NCBI RefSeq assembly: GCF_029936995.1
Contig: NZ_JAPYRE010000002.1
Coordinates: 62,001 to 126,000 of the forward strand
DNA from: Henriciella sp.
GTDB lineage: Bacteria > Pseudomonadota > Alphaproteobacteria > Caulobacterales > Hyphomonadaceae
Reading direction: 5' to 3'
DNA length: 64,000 nt
Shown piece after piece: positions 1 to 8,687 of the stretch (positions are counted from its first letter, which is position 1; each line of letters starts with the position of its first letter). The notes under the pieces are model-generated. The model did no database searches. It had not been told where the DNA came from and worked only from the letters and a program-made list of their open reading frames with translations. The translations under genes and the position numbers were made by a program.

Positions 1-1036
1 AAACCAGGCTCACGCGCTTGTCCGGCAGTGCAGTCTTCATCGCCTCATGGGCAGCCTTGAGTTGAGGATCGATGAAATATTGTACCGGCAAGCCGTCGAA
101 ATAATGAAAGCCCACAATTGAACGGGTATAACTGTCACGGATGCTGCTGGCCCGGCCAACTTCCTTGCCATCGAGAATGATGGGCTCCAACTCACCCGTT
201 TGCCGGGACATATAGTAAAGCCCGTCCTTGTCTCCGATGTCATTGAACACCACGAGTTTGTCCGTTGCGGCATCGAGCCCATAGACATGAAATTCTGCCA
301 CACCAGTCGTATTGAAGGATTTGAGAACTCTGTCGCCGCTGCGCAATTCCGCCTGGTCGGTACGCTTGTCGGGATAGACCAGTCTAGCCACTTCATTGCC
401 TTCGACATCGAACCAGACGCTCATGACCGCTGGCGGAAATGAATCACGACGCCTGGATTTTCCCGTCTTCAGGTTCGTCTTGAACGTGGTGAGGGTCCAC
501 GACGTACCGCCTTGATCGGGAATGACACTGCCAAGCGAAGACGAACTGCGCGCTGCATTAGCTGCCACTGTCATGATGAGCACATTCCTGTCGTCATCCG
601 GCAAAACGGAGACAACACTCTGCGTATCGAGTGCGCCATACTCATCACGCAAGAGAAGCGACACCTCTCCAGACGAAAGTTCATAGGACAAGGCGCGCTG
701 GAAGTCATATTCCTTCTGGCCGTTCCCTGTCTGAACAGACTCAAATTGCGAGACGTTGATGATGAGGTAGTCATTATTCGGCCAATACTGCCCCTGCAGG
801 CGGTAATCGGCACTAATGGGAATGAACCGGCTTTCGCTCTTGCCCAGAAGATCGAAGATACAGACGGCTGGTGCGCCCTCGGGGGCACACTCGACGGCAA
901 GGTACTGACCGGATGGTGAGAGGCTGGGCGCATCAAGCCCTGTTGCCCGCCCAAACATGTCCGGCGTATCGGCCGTCGCCGCCATTACGCTCAATGCCGC
1001 TGGCACCAGCAACCCAAGATATCTGACTACGCGCAT
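1..1036 (-). CDS. S9-type (prolyl oligopeptidase-like) peptidase, N-terminal part, cut by window edge
   Basis: An open frame of about 345 codons runs from an ATG at 1036 to the left edge without a stop. Residues 1-22 look like a Sec signal peptide ending in ATA. The rest has the repeating strand pattern of the beta-propeller that precedes the hydrolase domain in S9 peptidases, including a segment like LSPSGQYLAV. The catalytic alpha/beta-hydrolase part lies outside the window, so peptidase activity is inferred. A GGAGG site lies 6 bases before the ATG. A periplasmic or secreted location is likely. A non-peptidase propeller hydrolase is the main alternative. Confidence 0.7.
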   Translation of the reverse strand, partial: MRVVRYLGLLVPAALSVMAATADTPDMFGRATGLDAPSLSPSGQYLAVECAPEGAPAVCIFDLLGKSESRFIPISADYRLQGQYWPNNDYLIINVSQFESVQTGNGQKEYDFQRALSYELSSGEVSLLLRDEYGALDTQSVVSVLPDDDRNVLIMTVAANAARSSSSLGSVIPDQGGTSWTLTTFKTNLKTGKSRRRDSFPPAVMSVWFDVEGNEVARLVYPDKRTDQAELRSGDRVLKSFNTTGVAEFHVYGLDAATDKLVVFNDIGDKDGLYYMSRQTGELEPIILDGKEVGRASSIRDSYTRSIVGFHYFDGLPVQYFIDPQLKAAHEAMKTALPDKRVSLV

Positions 1037-1250
1037 GAAAACCCTCCGCCCTCTCTACTTTACGGATACAGGCTAGAGCTTCATTTTCAACCATGCCGGC
1101 TAAACACCACATCATGCAAATTTGCATGGGTGGGCTGCATTGGGCGGCCTTTAACTTTGCTGCATGTGCGAGATACTTGTTGTGCACCTGCGAAAAACGC
1201 AGGGCTCAGGGGCGGGTAATCTCCCGCAAGCTCAAAAAAGAGGCCAGACC

Positions 1251-1598
1251 ATGAAACGTGTTTCCTCCATCCTCTTCGCACTTTCACTTATCGGTGGCGC
1301 TGCACACGCAGACACCCAGTATTCTGAAGTGACAGCACAACTCAAATACGACAGCACGATGCTGCAGACCGAGAACGGTGCAGCCAAGGTCCTGCGGGAT
1401 CTCGAAACGCAGGCTGAACGCGCCTGCCGCAAGGTTTCGCTGGTAAGCGTCGGACTGGCGGTTGACGAAGTCTGCGCGCAGGACGTTCTGTTCCAGGCTG
1501 TCGACAAGATCGGCAACAGCAATCTCAATGATCAGTATGCCGCTTCGCACTACTACGTAAAAACGACGTCAGAGCGCATCCAGCTTGCTGCCCGCTAG
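1251..1598 (+). CDS. UrcA family protein
   Basis: This 115-residue protein starts at the ATG preceded by an A-rich AAGAGG site; an upstream in-frame start would put 29 unlikely residues before the signal peptide. Residues 1-20 form a signal peptide ending in AHA. The mature part carries the UrcA pattern: a segment like RACRK and a second Cys in EVCAQD, probably forming a disulfide. UrcA proteins are small exported proteins of unknown function, common in Caulobacterales, Maricaulales and Sphingomonadales. It is monocistronic and followed by an intrinsic terminator. Confidence 0.8.
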   Translation: MKRVSSILFALSLIGGAAHADTQYSEVTAQLKYDSTMLQTENGAAKVLRDLETQAERACRKVSLVSVGLAVDEVCAQDVLFQAVDKIGNSNLNDQYAASHYYVKTTSERIQLAAR

Positions 1599-1628
1599 CT
1601 GCTGGACGTACGCTACATCATACCATAA

Positions 1629-1664
1629 AAAACCCCGGTCATTTTTATGGCCGGGGTTTTCTTT
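1629..1664 (+). terminator. intrinsic terminator after the UrcA gene
   Basis: AAAACCCCGG at 1629-1638 pairs with CCGGGGTTTT at 1651-1660 around a T-rich loop, and a TCTTT tract follows. The A-rich flank means it could also end the convergent M23 gene transcript. Confidence 0.85.
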
Positions 1665-1683
1665 ATGTCTTTGCCTCCAGGGC

Positions 1684-3060
1684 TCATGGAGCTGGTGGCG
1701 CACCTTCCAGTGTGCCAGCCGGACCAGTCGCCTCATTCACGGCATCTGAAGAAGCCAGAGCAACACCACCGCCTTCACGAATGGCGTCGATCTGCTCACG
1801 CGCCTCCACAAAGGCCTCCATGATCTGCGGTGTATCAGCCAGCTTCCGGCCTGTCGGCAGATCCAGCGTCATGGCGTTGACCTTCTTGCCATTGACCAGC
1901 ACTTCATAGTGCAGGTGAGGCCCTGTCGAGGCCCCTGTGGAACCGACATACCCGATGATATCGCCCTGCTGGATACGCTTGCCTGCCTTCACACCCGGGC
2001 CAAAGCGCGACATGTGCGCATAGGCTGTCTTGTAGCCGTTCGGGTGCTTGATGCGGGCATAATTGCCGTAGCCGCCATAACGGTTGGCCCGCTCCACTGT
2101 GCCGTGCCCGGCAGCATAGATCGGCGTTCCCGTTGGTGCTGCGAAGTCCGTACCGGTATGGAGCTTGTTATATCCCGAGATCGGGTGCGTGCGGTATCCA
2201 AAGCTCGACGAGAGACGTGCCCCGTTGATCGGCGTTTTCATCAGGAACTTTGTCGCAGATTCCCCAGTCGGCCCATAATAGTCCGTGGCGCCGTCATCTT
2301 CCGTGGTAAATTGGTAATAGGACTTGTCGAGCGCCTTGCCGTTGATGGCCGCGAAGACAACCTCGCCGGAACGGATACGGTTGCCCCGCTCATCGACCAT
2401 TTCCTCGTAAACCATTTCAAACGTGTCGCCTGGCTGGATATCGCGCTGAAAATCGAGGTCATAGGCAAAAATGCCCGCGAAATCGACGACCTGCTGATCA
2501 TGCGCACCAGCTGACAGGGCCGCCTGATAAATACTGGTGTCGATGGTCGCTTTCACACGCTTGTACACCGGCTCGGTATGTGCCTCGAGCACGAGCGGCA
2601 TGAAATCGCCGCTGGATGTGCGCCGCGAGAGTATCTGCTTGCCGGCTTCATTCGACATGGTCAGAGAAGCGAGCTGCGCGGTCTCACCGCTTCCACGGAA
2701 CTGTGCCTTGACCGTAAGGCCCGCACGTACACGGCGTGGATCAATAAGTTCGGCATCATAAAGGGCGTGTAGGGACTGGGATGCCTCTTCCGGGTCGGCA
2801 CCAAGGTCCGTGACCAGTTCGATCAGCGTCTCCCGGGGCGCAAGTTTCGCTTCCCGGCTGTCGGCTGGAATATTGTCTGTGAACTCTTGGGCGCTCAAAA
2901 CCGTTGTTGCCAGCGGTGTCGCCAGTGAAACAGAGGGTGGTGTTTGAGCTTCAGCCTGTTTCGACTGGGCAAGAAAGTAGAAACTCGACAGGGCAGCAAC
3001 ACCTGCCACTGTTCCGAGAAGAACGAGGCTTGTGGTGCCGCGTGAAAGATTGAAACTCAA
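1684..3060 (-). CDS. M23 family metallopeptidase (peptidoglycan DD-endopeptidase)
   Basis: The 458-residue protein has an N-terminal membrane anchor at about residues 10-31. A LysM/OapA-like and LytM-N region (about 60-260) precedes a C-terminal M23 (LytM) domain. The zinc site is visible as HTGTD (H301, D305) and HLHYE (about H383). This architecture matches MepM/ShyA-type enzymes that cut peptidoglycan cross-links in the periplasm. All catalytic residues are present, so it should be active rather than an EnvC-like activator. It is convergent with the UrcA gene and divergent from ydbH. Confidence 0.9.
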   Translation of the reverse strand: MSFNLSRGTTSLVLLGTVAGVAALSSFYFLAQSKQAEAQTPPSVSLATPLATTVLSAQEFTDNIPADSREAKLAPRETLIELVTDLGADPEEASQSLHALYDAELIDPRRVRAGLTVKAQFRGSGETAQLASLTMSNEAGKQILSRRTSSGDFMPLVLEAHTEPVYKRVKATIDTSIYQAALSAGAHDQQVVDFAGIFAYDLDFQRDIQPGDTFEMVYEEMVDERGNRIRSGEVVFAAINGKALDKSYYQFTTEDDGATDYYGPTGESATKFLMKTPINGARLSSSFGYRTHPISGYNKLHTGTDFAAPTGTPIYAAGHGTVERANRYGGYGNYARIKHPNGYKTAYAHMSRFGPGVKAGKRIQQGDIIGYVGSTGASTGPHLHYEVLVNGKKVNAMTLDLPTGRKLADTPQIMEAFVEAREQIDAIREGGGVALASSDAVNEATGPAGTLEGAPPAP

Positions 3061-3272
3061 CTGGAGGGCCTCCCTGATGTTTAAGCGTCATGACCCCTGA
3101 ACAAAGGTCAGCAGATACAACTTCCGGCGAAAAACGATTCACGCCGAACGCTGAATCTAACGAATAAAAGTATCAGCCCAAATATTCTCTTAAATTCCAC
3201 ACAAGGTGATGTGCAAGGGTGGGTATGAGTCTTAAAGCAGCAAAATCGATTAAATTTCGGGCAGGATAAGCC

Positions 3273-6200
3273 TTGGCGAGACTGGGGATAAGGATGCGTC
3301 CATGGACGATTGGCGCCGGAGTCGCGGTGTTCATTGTACTCGCTGTGCTAATGGCATGGATCTTCCGGCTGCAGCTGGCTGGTTGGGGCGCCCAGCAATG
3401 GTGCCGGGCCAATTCCCTCGAGTGCGAACTGGACGTCACGGCTCTGGACCTGTCCGGGCTGGAAGTCAGCGGGCTCGCGCTGACAAACGAGGCCCAGGAG
3501 ACCCCCTTGCAGGTTCAGGACGCAACGGTGAAGTGGCGGTGGGACGGCTTCTTCAGCCCAACCGTGACTGTGATCGAGCTTGACCGCCCGATCCTGCGAG
3601 GCCGCTATGCACCAGACAGGGAACGGCAAATTGCTTTCGGCGGACTGGAATCCCTTTCAGGCAACGGCGGTGGCAGCACGCCCTCACCTGATCTTTCAGT
3701 TAAAAATGCGACTGTGGAACTGGAAACGCCTGCCGGTCCGCTGGCACTCAATGGAGCATTCTCCGGCAACCTGCCCTATGAGGGGCGCTTCAAGGCAGAC
3801 ATATCCCCGACCGAACTGACCTCCGGCTCCAACAGGCTTGTTGTTCAGGAAGGGATGGCCGACATCACATTCGACGGCCTCCGGATTGATGGAGAAGCCC
3901 GACTGCAATTGAGCGAAGCCGCGTTTGAAGGGCTTTCAGCCCGCAATGTGCGCGCAACAGCGGATATTTCCGGTATGCTTCTCAGCCAGATCAACTGGGC
4001 TGTAGATCTGGAGAGCTTTCAATACGGGGATACCCTCATCGAGGGGCTGGACATTTCCGGCGCAGTCAAACCACGCACTTTGGGTACAGATGCAGACAAA
4101 GGCTGGCTTGCCGGGATCAAGAACGCTGAGGCTACCGGCTCTTTGGAGAACATAACGACCCCGGCCATATCTACGGGCCCCTCGACGCTCGGCCTTGACC
4201 TTGAGAGGACCGGGCCCGACCGCATCCGAATGGAGATAGCCCTCACAGGCGAGGCGGTCACACATGCACATGGCTCTGTTGGCCGGCTCACCGTGTCCGG
4301 CACCGCATTCACGGATAACGCCACGACCACCACAACGCTTAATGGTGATGTCGTCGCTGATGATGCCAGCCTGAGCCCGGACACGCGTGACGCTCTTCTC
4401 TCGGTACTTCGCTCGGGGCCGCCCCTCGAACAACATGCGGAGGCCCTGCAAGTCTGGCTGGGCGACTCTTTGGGCAGCCTCAGTTTCGGCAGCGGTTTCA
4501 TGGCTCGTTTTGCCGCGCCTTCCGATTGGTCTGTAAACTCTGAGCGCAGCCTGTCACTGAAAGCGGCAAATGGCGCCAGCCTCATGCTAGAGCCTCATGA
4601 GACCCGTCCAGCGCTTAATGTCGAACCAGGCAGGGTCGAGCTGAGCGGCGTCCTCAACCTTGCTGGCGGCGGCGCACCTGACGTCACAGCACACATAAAG
4701 TCAGCCCGCTTCGAATCGGAAGAACCTGCGGTCATTCATGCAGGCGGCATATCTTTGAAGCCCTGGACGGCCAGCGGCCTCACATTTGCCGCCGACCTTA
4801 ACGAGCTGAGTCTCACCGCACGAAATGGGACGCCCCGGCTTCAAACCGTCGGAGAACTCCGTCTGGACGGACCTCTCTACGGCATCTCGGTGAAAGAGGC
4901 GCGACTTTTTGGCGGCATTGACGCGATGCTGGATAGCTCAGGTATTCGCGCCCAGACCTTCCAGACGAAATGTCTGGGAGTCGACATATCCGGCCTGAGC
5001 CTCAATGGCGGTTACAGCATTGGAGAGACAGCCTTTCAGCTCTGTCCGGTCGATGGCCGCGTGGTCCGTCAGTCAAACGGAGTGGCTGGTGGCAGGATCG
5101 ATCTCGGCAGCCTGACCCTCCCGTTTACGGGACAGGACACACGCGGTGAGCTGGCACTCGAAAGTGCGCAACTTGACTGGCAGGCTGGCGAAAGCGCTAA
5201 ACTTGCCATTCAGGCAGACGCGGTGCGCCTGCCCCTGGAAATAGGCGGCGATCAGCTGAATGTCGCCTCCACGCAAGCAGCCTTCACACTCCGGAGTGGT
5301 CGGCCGGCCTCGCTGTCAGCTCAAGCTGGCCTGACAGAACTTTCCGGAAGCATCCTGCCTGCAGACGTCAGCCTGAACGGCGTAGACCTCGGCCTGAAGT
5401 TCACGGAAAACGGCCTGGCGGGCGACGGCGTAGCGGAAGTGCAAATGCGCGACCCTGGCGATGATCCGCTTTACGTCCCGCTCAGGGGAGACCTTTCAGC
5501 CAGCCTCGCCAATGGGAGAATGACGCTGCAAGGCCCCGTAACCACAGCACGGGCAAACCAGACGATCGCCAATATTGATCTCAACCTGGATCTGGCGACG
5601 CTAGACGGCGATGCGCAGGTGACATCCGAAACACTTGTCTTTTCCCCGGACAGCCTTCAGCCGACCGCCTTGAGCGAACGGGTTCGCGGATTGCTTTCAA
5701 ATGCGCGCGGTGAGCTCGCGGCCGAAGCCTCATTCACGATTGACGGCGGGACGCCAGAGGGCAAGGGCTGGATATCCGTTTCCGGGTTCGGGTTCGACAC
5801 TTTGCGCCTCGGTGCCGTCACGGACGTGACCGGCAGACTCGAATTCAGCGACATCCTCGCTTTGACGACGCCCCCCGGACAGGAGATCCGTATCGGGCAG
5901 ATCAACCCCGGAATCCCTCTGGAGAATGGTGTCATAAGTTTCCAGATTCTGGAGGGGCAGGAAGCCATTATTGAGAGAGCCCGTTGGCCTTTCGCTGGTG
6001 GAGAGCTTGTCGTCGGCCAGTCCGACTGGACGATTTCCGGAACGAGCGACACCATCCGCATTTCGGCCGAAAGCCTGGAGCTGAGCCAGATCATAAACAT
6101 CTTCAACCTGCCCGACATCTCTGCCACTGGCACAGTTTCCGGGGAATTCCCGGTCGAAATAGACGGCCCGAATGCCTATATCCGGAACGCCACACTGAAA

Positions 6201-6563
6201 GCCGATGAGACCGGCGGCAAAGTCGCCTACACCGGAGAAATCGCAGAAGCGGCCTCCCAGGCGGACCAGCGCGTACGTATGGCATTCAACGCCTTGCGGG
6301 ACTTTCGCTTTTCCGTACTGGAGCTTGGTGCCAACGGAAACCTCAGCGGCGACATGCTCGTAACGCTCAAACTGATCGGCACTTCACCTGAAGTGCTGGA
6401 CGGCGCGCCGTTTGCCTTCAATATTGGAGTTGATTCGAAACTGATGCAGCTCGTGCAAACCGGGCGCAGCGTGACAACAAGCAACTGGCTGGTCGATGCA
6501 GTCAGGAAATCTGCCAGCGGCGCGAACAGGGAGGCTCCGGATGAAGAGGAGAAGCGTGAATAA
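3273..6563 (+). CDS. ydbH: YdbH-family AsmA-like intermembrane transport protein
   Basis: A 1096-residue protein with one N-terminal transmembrane segment (about residues 9-31), then a very long beta-rich periplasmic part. The conserved C-terminal YdbH domain spans about residues 860-1060. The start used here is TTG with AGGAT 8 bases upstream; an ATG seven codons later (3294) is equally possible. In E. coli, YdbH is an AsmA-like bridge that carries phospholipid to the outer membrane, partly redundant with TamB and YhdP, and works with the lipoprotein YnbE. The next two genes are ynbE and ydbL homologues, which strongly supports the assignment. Confidence 0.85.
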   Translation: MARLGIRMRPWTIGAGVAVFIVLAVLMAWIFRLQLAGWGAQQWCRANSLECELDVTALDLSGLEVSGLALTNEAQETPLQVQDATVKWRWDGFFSPTVTVIELDRPILRGRYAPDRERQIAFGGLESLSGNGGGSTPSPDLSVKNATVELETPAGPLALNGAFSGNLPYEGRFKADISPTELTSGSNRLVVQEGMADITFDGLRIDGEARLQLSEAAFEGLSARNVRATADISGMLLSQINWAVDLESFQYGDTLIEGLDISGAVKPRTLGTDADKGWLAGIKNAEATGSLENITTPAISTGPSTLGLDLERTGPDRIRMEIALTGEAVTHAHGSVGRLTVSGTAFTDNATTTTTLNGDVVADDASLSPDTRDALLSVLRSGPPLEQHAEALQVWLGDSLGSLSFGSGFMARFAAPSDWSVNSERSLSLKAANGASLMLEPHETRPALNVEPGRVELSGVLNLAGGGAPDVTAHIKSARFESEEPAVIHAGGISLKPWTASGLTFAADLNELSLTARNGTPRLQTVGELRLDGPLYGISVKEARLFGGIDAMLDSSGIRAQTFQTKCLGVDISGLSLNGGYSIGETAFQLCPVDGRVVRQSNGVAGGRIDLGSLTLPFTGQDTRGELALESAQLDWQAGESAKLAIQADAVRLPLEIGGDQLNVASTQAAFTLRSGRPASLSAQAGLTELSGSILPADVSLNGVDLGLKFTENGLAGDGVAEVQMRDPGDDPLYVPLRGDLSASLANGRMTLQGPVTTARANQTIANIDLNLDLATLDGDAQVTSETLVFSPDSLQPTALSERVRGLLSNARGELAAEASFTIDGGTPEGKGWISVSGFGFDTLRLGAVTDVTGRLEFSDILALTTPPGQEIRIGQINPGIPLENGVISFQILEGQEAIIERARWPFAGGELVVGQSDWTISGTSDTIRISAESLELSQIINIFNLPDISATGTVSGEFPVEIDGPNAYIRNATLKADETGGKVAYTGEIAEAASQADQRVRMAFNALRDFRFSVLELGANGNLSGDMLVTLKLIGTSPEVLDGAPFAFNIGVDSKLMQLVQTGRSVTTSNWLVDAVRKSASGANREAPDEEEKRE

Positions 6564-6619
6564 TGCTGTCACGCCCTGTTCAATTGACGTTCAGCCTGTT
6601 TGGTTCACACTAGATTTTC

Positions 6620-6826
6620 ATGAGAAAGATACCTGCCGTGATACATAGACTTATTTTCGCATTTGCCGCGCTCGGCCTGACAGCCGCCTGCTCTCCGACC
6701 GTGCGCCTGGAGGCTCCGCGTGAACCCATCACGATCAATCTGAACGTCAAGATTGACCAGGAGGTCCGCGTCAAGCTTGATCGCGAGGTCGAAGATCTGA
6801 TCTCGTCCAATCCGGACCTATTCTAG
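6620..6826 (+). CDS. ynbE: YnbE-family lipoprotein
   Basis: This 68-residue protein has a lipoprotein signal with lipobox LTAAC at about residues 20-24. A short conserved tail follows, rich in alternating charged and hydrophobic residues (NVKIDQEVRVKLDREVEDL). Both length and sequence match the YnbE family. In E. coli, YnbE sits in the outer membrane and stacks with the C-terminal end of YdbH by beta-strand augmentation to complete the lipid bridge. It lies between ydbH and ydbL, as in Enterobacteriaceae. No strong Shine-Dalgarno site is visible, so translational coupling or a weak start is likely. Confidence 0.85.
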   Translation: MRKIPAVIHRLIFAFAALGLTAACSPTVRLEAPREPITINLNVKIDQEVRVKLDREVEDLISSNPDLF

Positions 6827-6849
6827 GGATTACACAGGGATATAATCTC

Positions 6850-7203
6850 ATGACATTATTCATCAGAGCCATCCTCGCCCTTGCCATCGCTATTGGCGCG
6901 GCTTCGATGCTCACCAGCCCCGCGAACGCTGCGGACCCGCAGATCGAGGCCGCCAAGCAGCAGGGCGTGGTGGGCGAGCGCATCGATGGGTATCTCGGTA
7001 TCGTCGAGGGCGGCGCTGACGCATCGCTCATGCGTCGCGTGCAGGACATCAATAACAAACGGCGCGCTGCATATGACCAGCTTGCCAAGCAGACCAATAC
7101 GACAACCGAGCAGGTCGCACGCGTAACAGGCGAGAAGCTGATCGCTCAGGCTTCCAAAGGCGAATACATCATGAATGACAGCGGCTCCTGGAAACAGAAG
7201 TAG
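6850..7203 (+). CDS. ydbL: YdbL family protein (DUF1318)
   Basis: A 117-residue protein with a signal peptide cleaved after about ANA (residue 27). The conserved DUF1318 core follows, containing GVVGERIDGYLG, VQDINNKRRAAY and the basic C-terminal stretch. YdbL is a periplasmic partner of the YdbH-YnbE bridge in E. coli, proposed to modulate or chaperone its assembly. It is the third gene of the operon, 23 bases after ynbE, with an AGGGA site 12 bases before its ATG. Confidence 0.85.
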   Translation: MTLFIRAILALAIAIGAASMLTSPANAADPQIEAAKQQGVVGERIDGYLGIVEGGADASLMRRVQDINNKRRAAYDQLAKQTNTTTEQVARVTGEKLIAQASKGEYIMNDSGSWKQK

Positions 7204-7210
7204 CTTTTTC

Positions 7211-7453
7211 ATGACCCGCACATCCCTTCTGACCTGCGGCGTCGCCCTTGTTGCGCTTGTCCTTGCCGGATTCGGCGTCGCCGCCATGTGGCGCGATCTC
7301 GGCGTGACAATGAGCCTGCATGGCTGGATCGCCTATGGCCTTGGAGCCCTTGGCTGCCTGGCGCTATCTGTGGGGCTGTTCTGGCTCCTTTTCCACAGCT
7401 CACGTCATGGCCACGACGACCGTGTCGAAGGCCATGACGAACCGGACCGGTGA
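7211..7453 (+). CDS. small two-helix membrane protein of unknown function
   Basis: An 80-residue protein with two predicted transmembrane helices (about residues 5-27 and 37-60) and a hydrophilic, His/Asp-rich C-terminal tail (HSSRHGHDDR). It starts 7 bases after the ydbL stop. An alternative ATG at 7175 would overlap ydbL and add 12 polar residues; the later start puts the first helix at the N-terminus as expected. No family is recognised. It may be co-transcribed with ydbHL and precedes chpT by 77 bases. Confidence 0.6.
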   Translation: MTRTSLLTCGVALVALVLAGFGVAAMWRDLGVTMSLHGWIAYGLGALGCLALSVGLFWLLFHSSRHGHDDRVEGHDEPDR

Positions 7454-7530
7454 CAAGGCGCTTTTATTCGGGCAAGGCAGAACCAGACCGAATCGGTTAG
7501 TTTCTCTGCCTGATCCAGAAGGGGCCCGTC

Positions 7531-8187
7531 ATGAACGCCACGATCGACCCGGCACATCTGTCTGCCTACATCGCCTCGCGCATCTGCCACGATCTCGTAT
7601 CGTCGGTCTCTTCGATCACCAATGCCCTCGATTTCATGAATGAGCCGCAGGACTCCGAAATGCGGGTCCAGGCGGAAAAACTGTTGCATGACGGCGCGGA
7701 CAGCGCCGCCTCGAAGTTGAAGTTCCTTCGCTACGCCTTTGGCTCGGTTGGACTCTCCAAGGGTGCGGCAGACATTCATGACGCCAAGCAGATCACCGAA
7801 CGCTTCGTCGCCAGCCATAACTACCAGCCGGTTATCACCTGGGATATCGAAACCGAGCATCTCAGCTTTTCCCATGCCCGGCTTATCATGAACATGGTCA
7901 TGCTAGCCGTTGACTGCCTGCCACGTGGCGGCACCATAACTGTGAAAGTGCGCAATCAGCCAGAGGGGCTTGGCGTGAGCGTCATTGCCGCCGGCAAACG
8001 TTGCAAACTGCGTGACGATACCGCGGATGCCATTGCCGGAACCGAACCACAGGACGGCTGGTCTGCGCGCACTGTACAACCCCTGTTTACGCGGATTATC
8101 GCAGAAGGCCTTGGCGGCACACTCCATGCCGACCCGCGAGAAGAGGAAATCGCGTTGACCTCCACTGGCCTCAACGCCGAAGGATAA
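7531..8187 (+). CDS. chpT: histidine phosphotransferase ChpT
   Basis: This 218-residue protein has the ChpT signature ICHDLVSSVSSI, with phospho-accepting His20. A helical dimerisation hairpin follows, then a degenerate HATPase-like C-terminal domain without ATP-binding boxes. ChpT relays phosphate from the hybrid kinase CckA to the cell-cycle regulator CtrA and to CpdR. Its presence indicates a CckA-ChpT-CtrA pathway. A receiver and cheR follow in the same direction, an arrangement also seen in Caulobacter. Confidence 0.92.
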   Translation: MNATIDPAHLSAYIASRICHDLVSSVSSITNALDFMNEPQDSEMRVQAEKLLHDGADSAASKLKFLRYAFGSVGLSKGAADIHDAKQITERFVASHNYQPVITWDIETEHLSFSHARLIMNMVMLAVDCLPRGGTITVKVRNQPEGLGVSVIAAGKRCKLRDDTADAIAGTEPQDGWSARTVQPLFTRIIAEGLGGTLHADPREEEIALTSTGLNAEG

Positions 8188-8226
8188 ACGGCCCGTTAAC
8201 TGCTATGGCCTCATTAAGGGGCAGTT

Positions 8227-8616
8227 ATGGCTATTACTGCGGGTGGCGCCATGAAATCCTGTCTTATCGTTGATGACTCCCGGGTCGTGCGCAAGGTTGC
8301 CGGTCGGATCATCCGTGACCTTCAATTCGAGGTCAGCGAAGCTGGCGATGGGGCAAATGCCCTCAGTGCCTGTCGTGAAAACATGCCGGATGCGATCCTG
8401 CTCGACTGGAACATGCCCGTCATGAATGGGCTGGACTTCCTCCGTGCCCTGCGGCGTGAGCCTGGCGGCAAGAAACCCGTCATTGTCTTCTGCTCAACCG
8501 AGAACGATGCCGAACATATTGGCGAAGCCATGCGCTCCGGGGCTAATGAGTTCATCATGAAACCGTTCGATGCTGATATCGTTCAGAGCAAATTTGCAGA
8601 AGCCGGTCTCGTCTAA
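8227..8616 (+). CDS. CheY-like single-domain response regulator
   Basis: A 129-residue stand-alone receiver domain. The acidic pair is D16-D17, the phospho-acceptor is D60 in ILLDWNMP, the switch Ser/Thr is in VFCST and the conserved Lys is in MKPFD. There is no output domain, so it acts by protein-protein contact. AAGGGGC lies just before the ATG at 8227; a second ATG at 8251 would start directly at the receiver. Its position between chpT and cheR suggests a role in motility or cell-cycle-linked signalling rather than a dedicated kinase pair. Confidence 0.88.
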   Translation: MAITAGGAMKSCLIVDDSRVVRKVAGRIIRDLQFEVSEAGDGANALSACRENMPDAILLDWNMPVMNGLDFLRALRREPGGKKPVIVFCSTENDAEHIGEAMRSGANEFIMKPFDADIVQSKFAEAGLV

Positions 8617-8620
8617 AGCA

Positions 8621-8650
8621 ATTTGTTAACTCCGGACGTGCATTTGTTAA
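8621..8650 (+). promoter_or_regulatory. paired ATTTGTTAA direct repeats upstream of cheR
   Basis: ATTTGTTAA occurs at 8621-8629 and again at 8642-8650, exactly 21 bases apart, in the 71-base gap before cheR. GTTAA resembles a CtrA half-site, but the spacing (17 bases between TTAA cores) is not the usual TTAA-N7-TTAA. Two helical turns would put both copies on one DNA face. Confidence 0.4.
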
Positions 8651-8687
8651 TTTTTGATCCTGAGGACCTCACCGGCGAAAGATAATC

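Noticed and set aside
8196..8217. CtrA full binding site upstream of the CheY-like gene
   Set aside because: The two TTAA cores are 14 bases apart, not 7, so a canonical CtrA box cannot be claimed.
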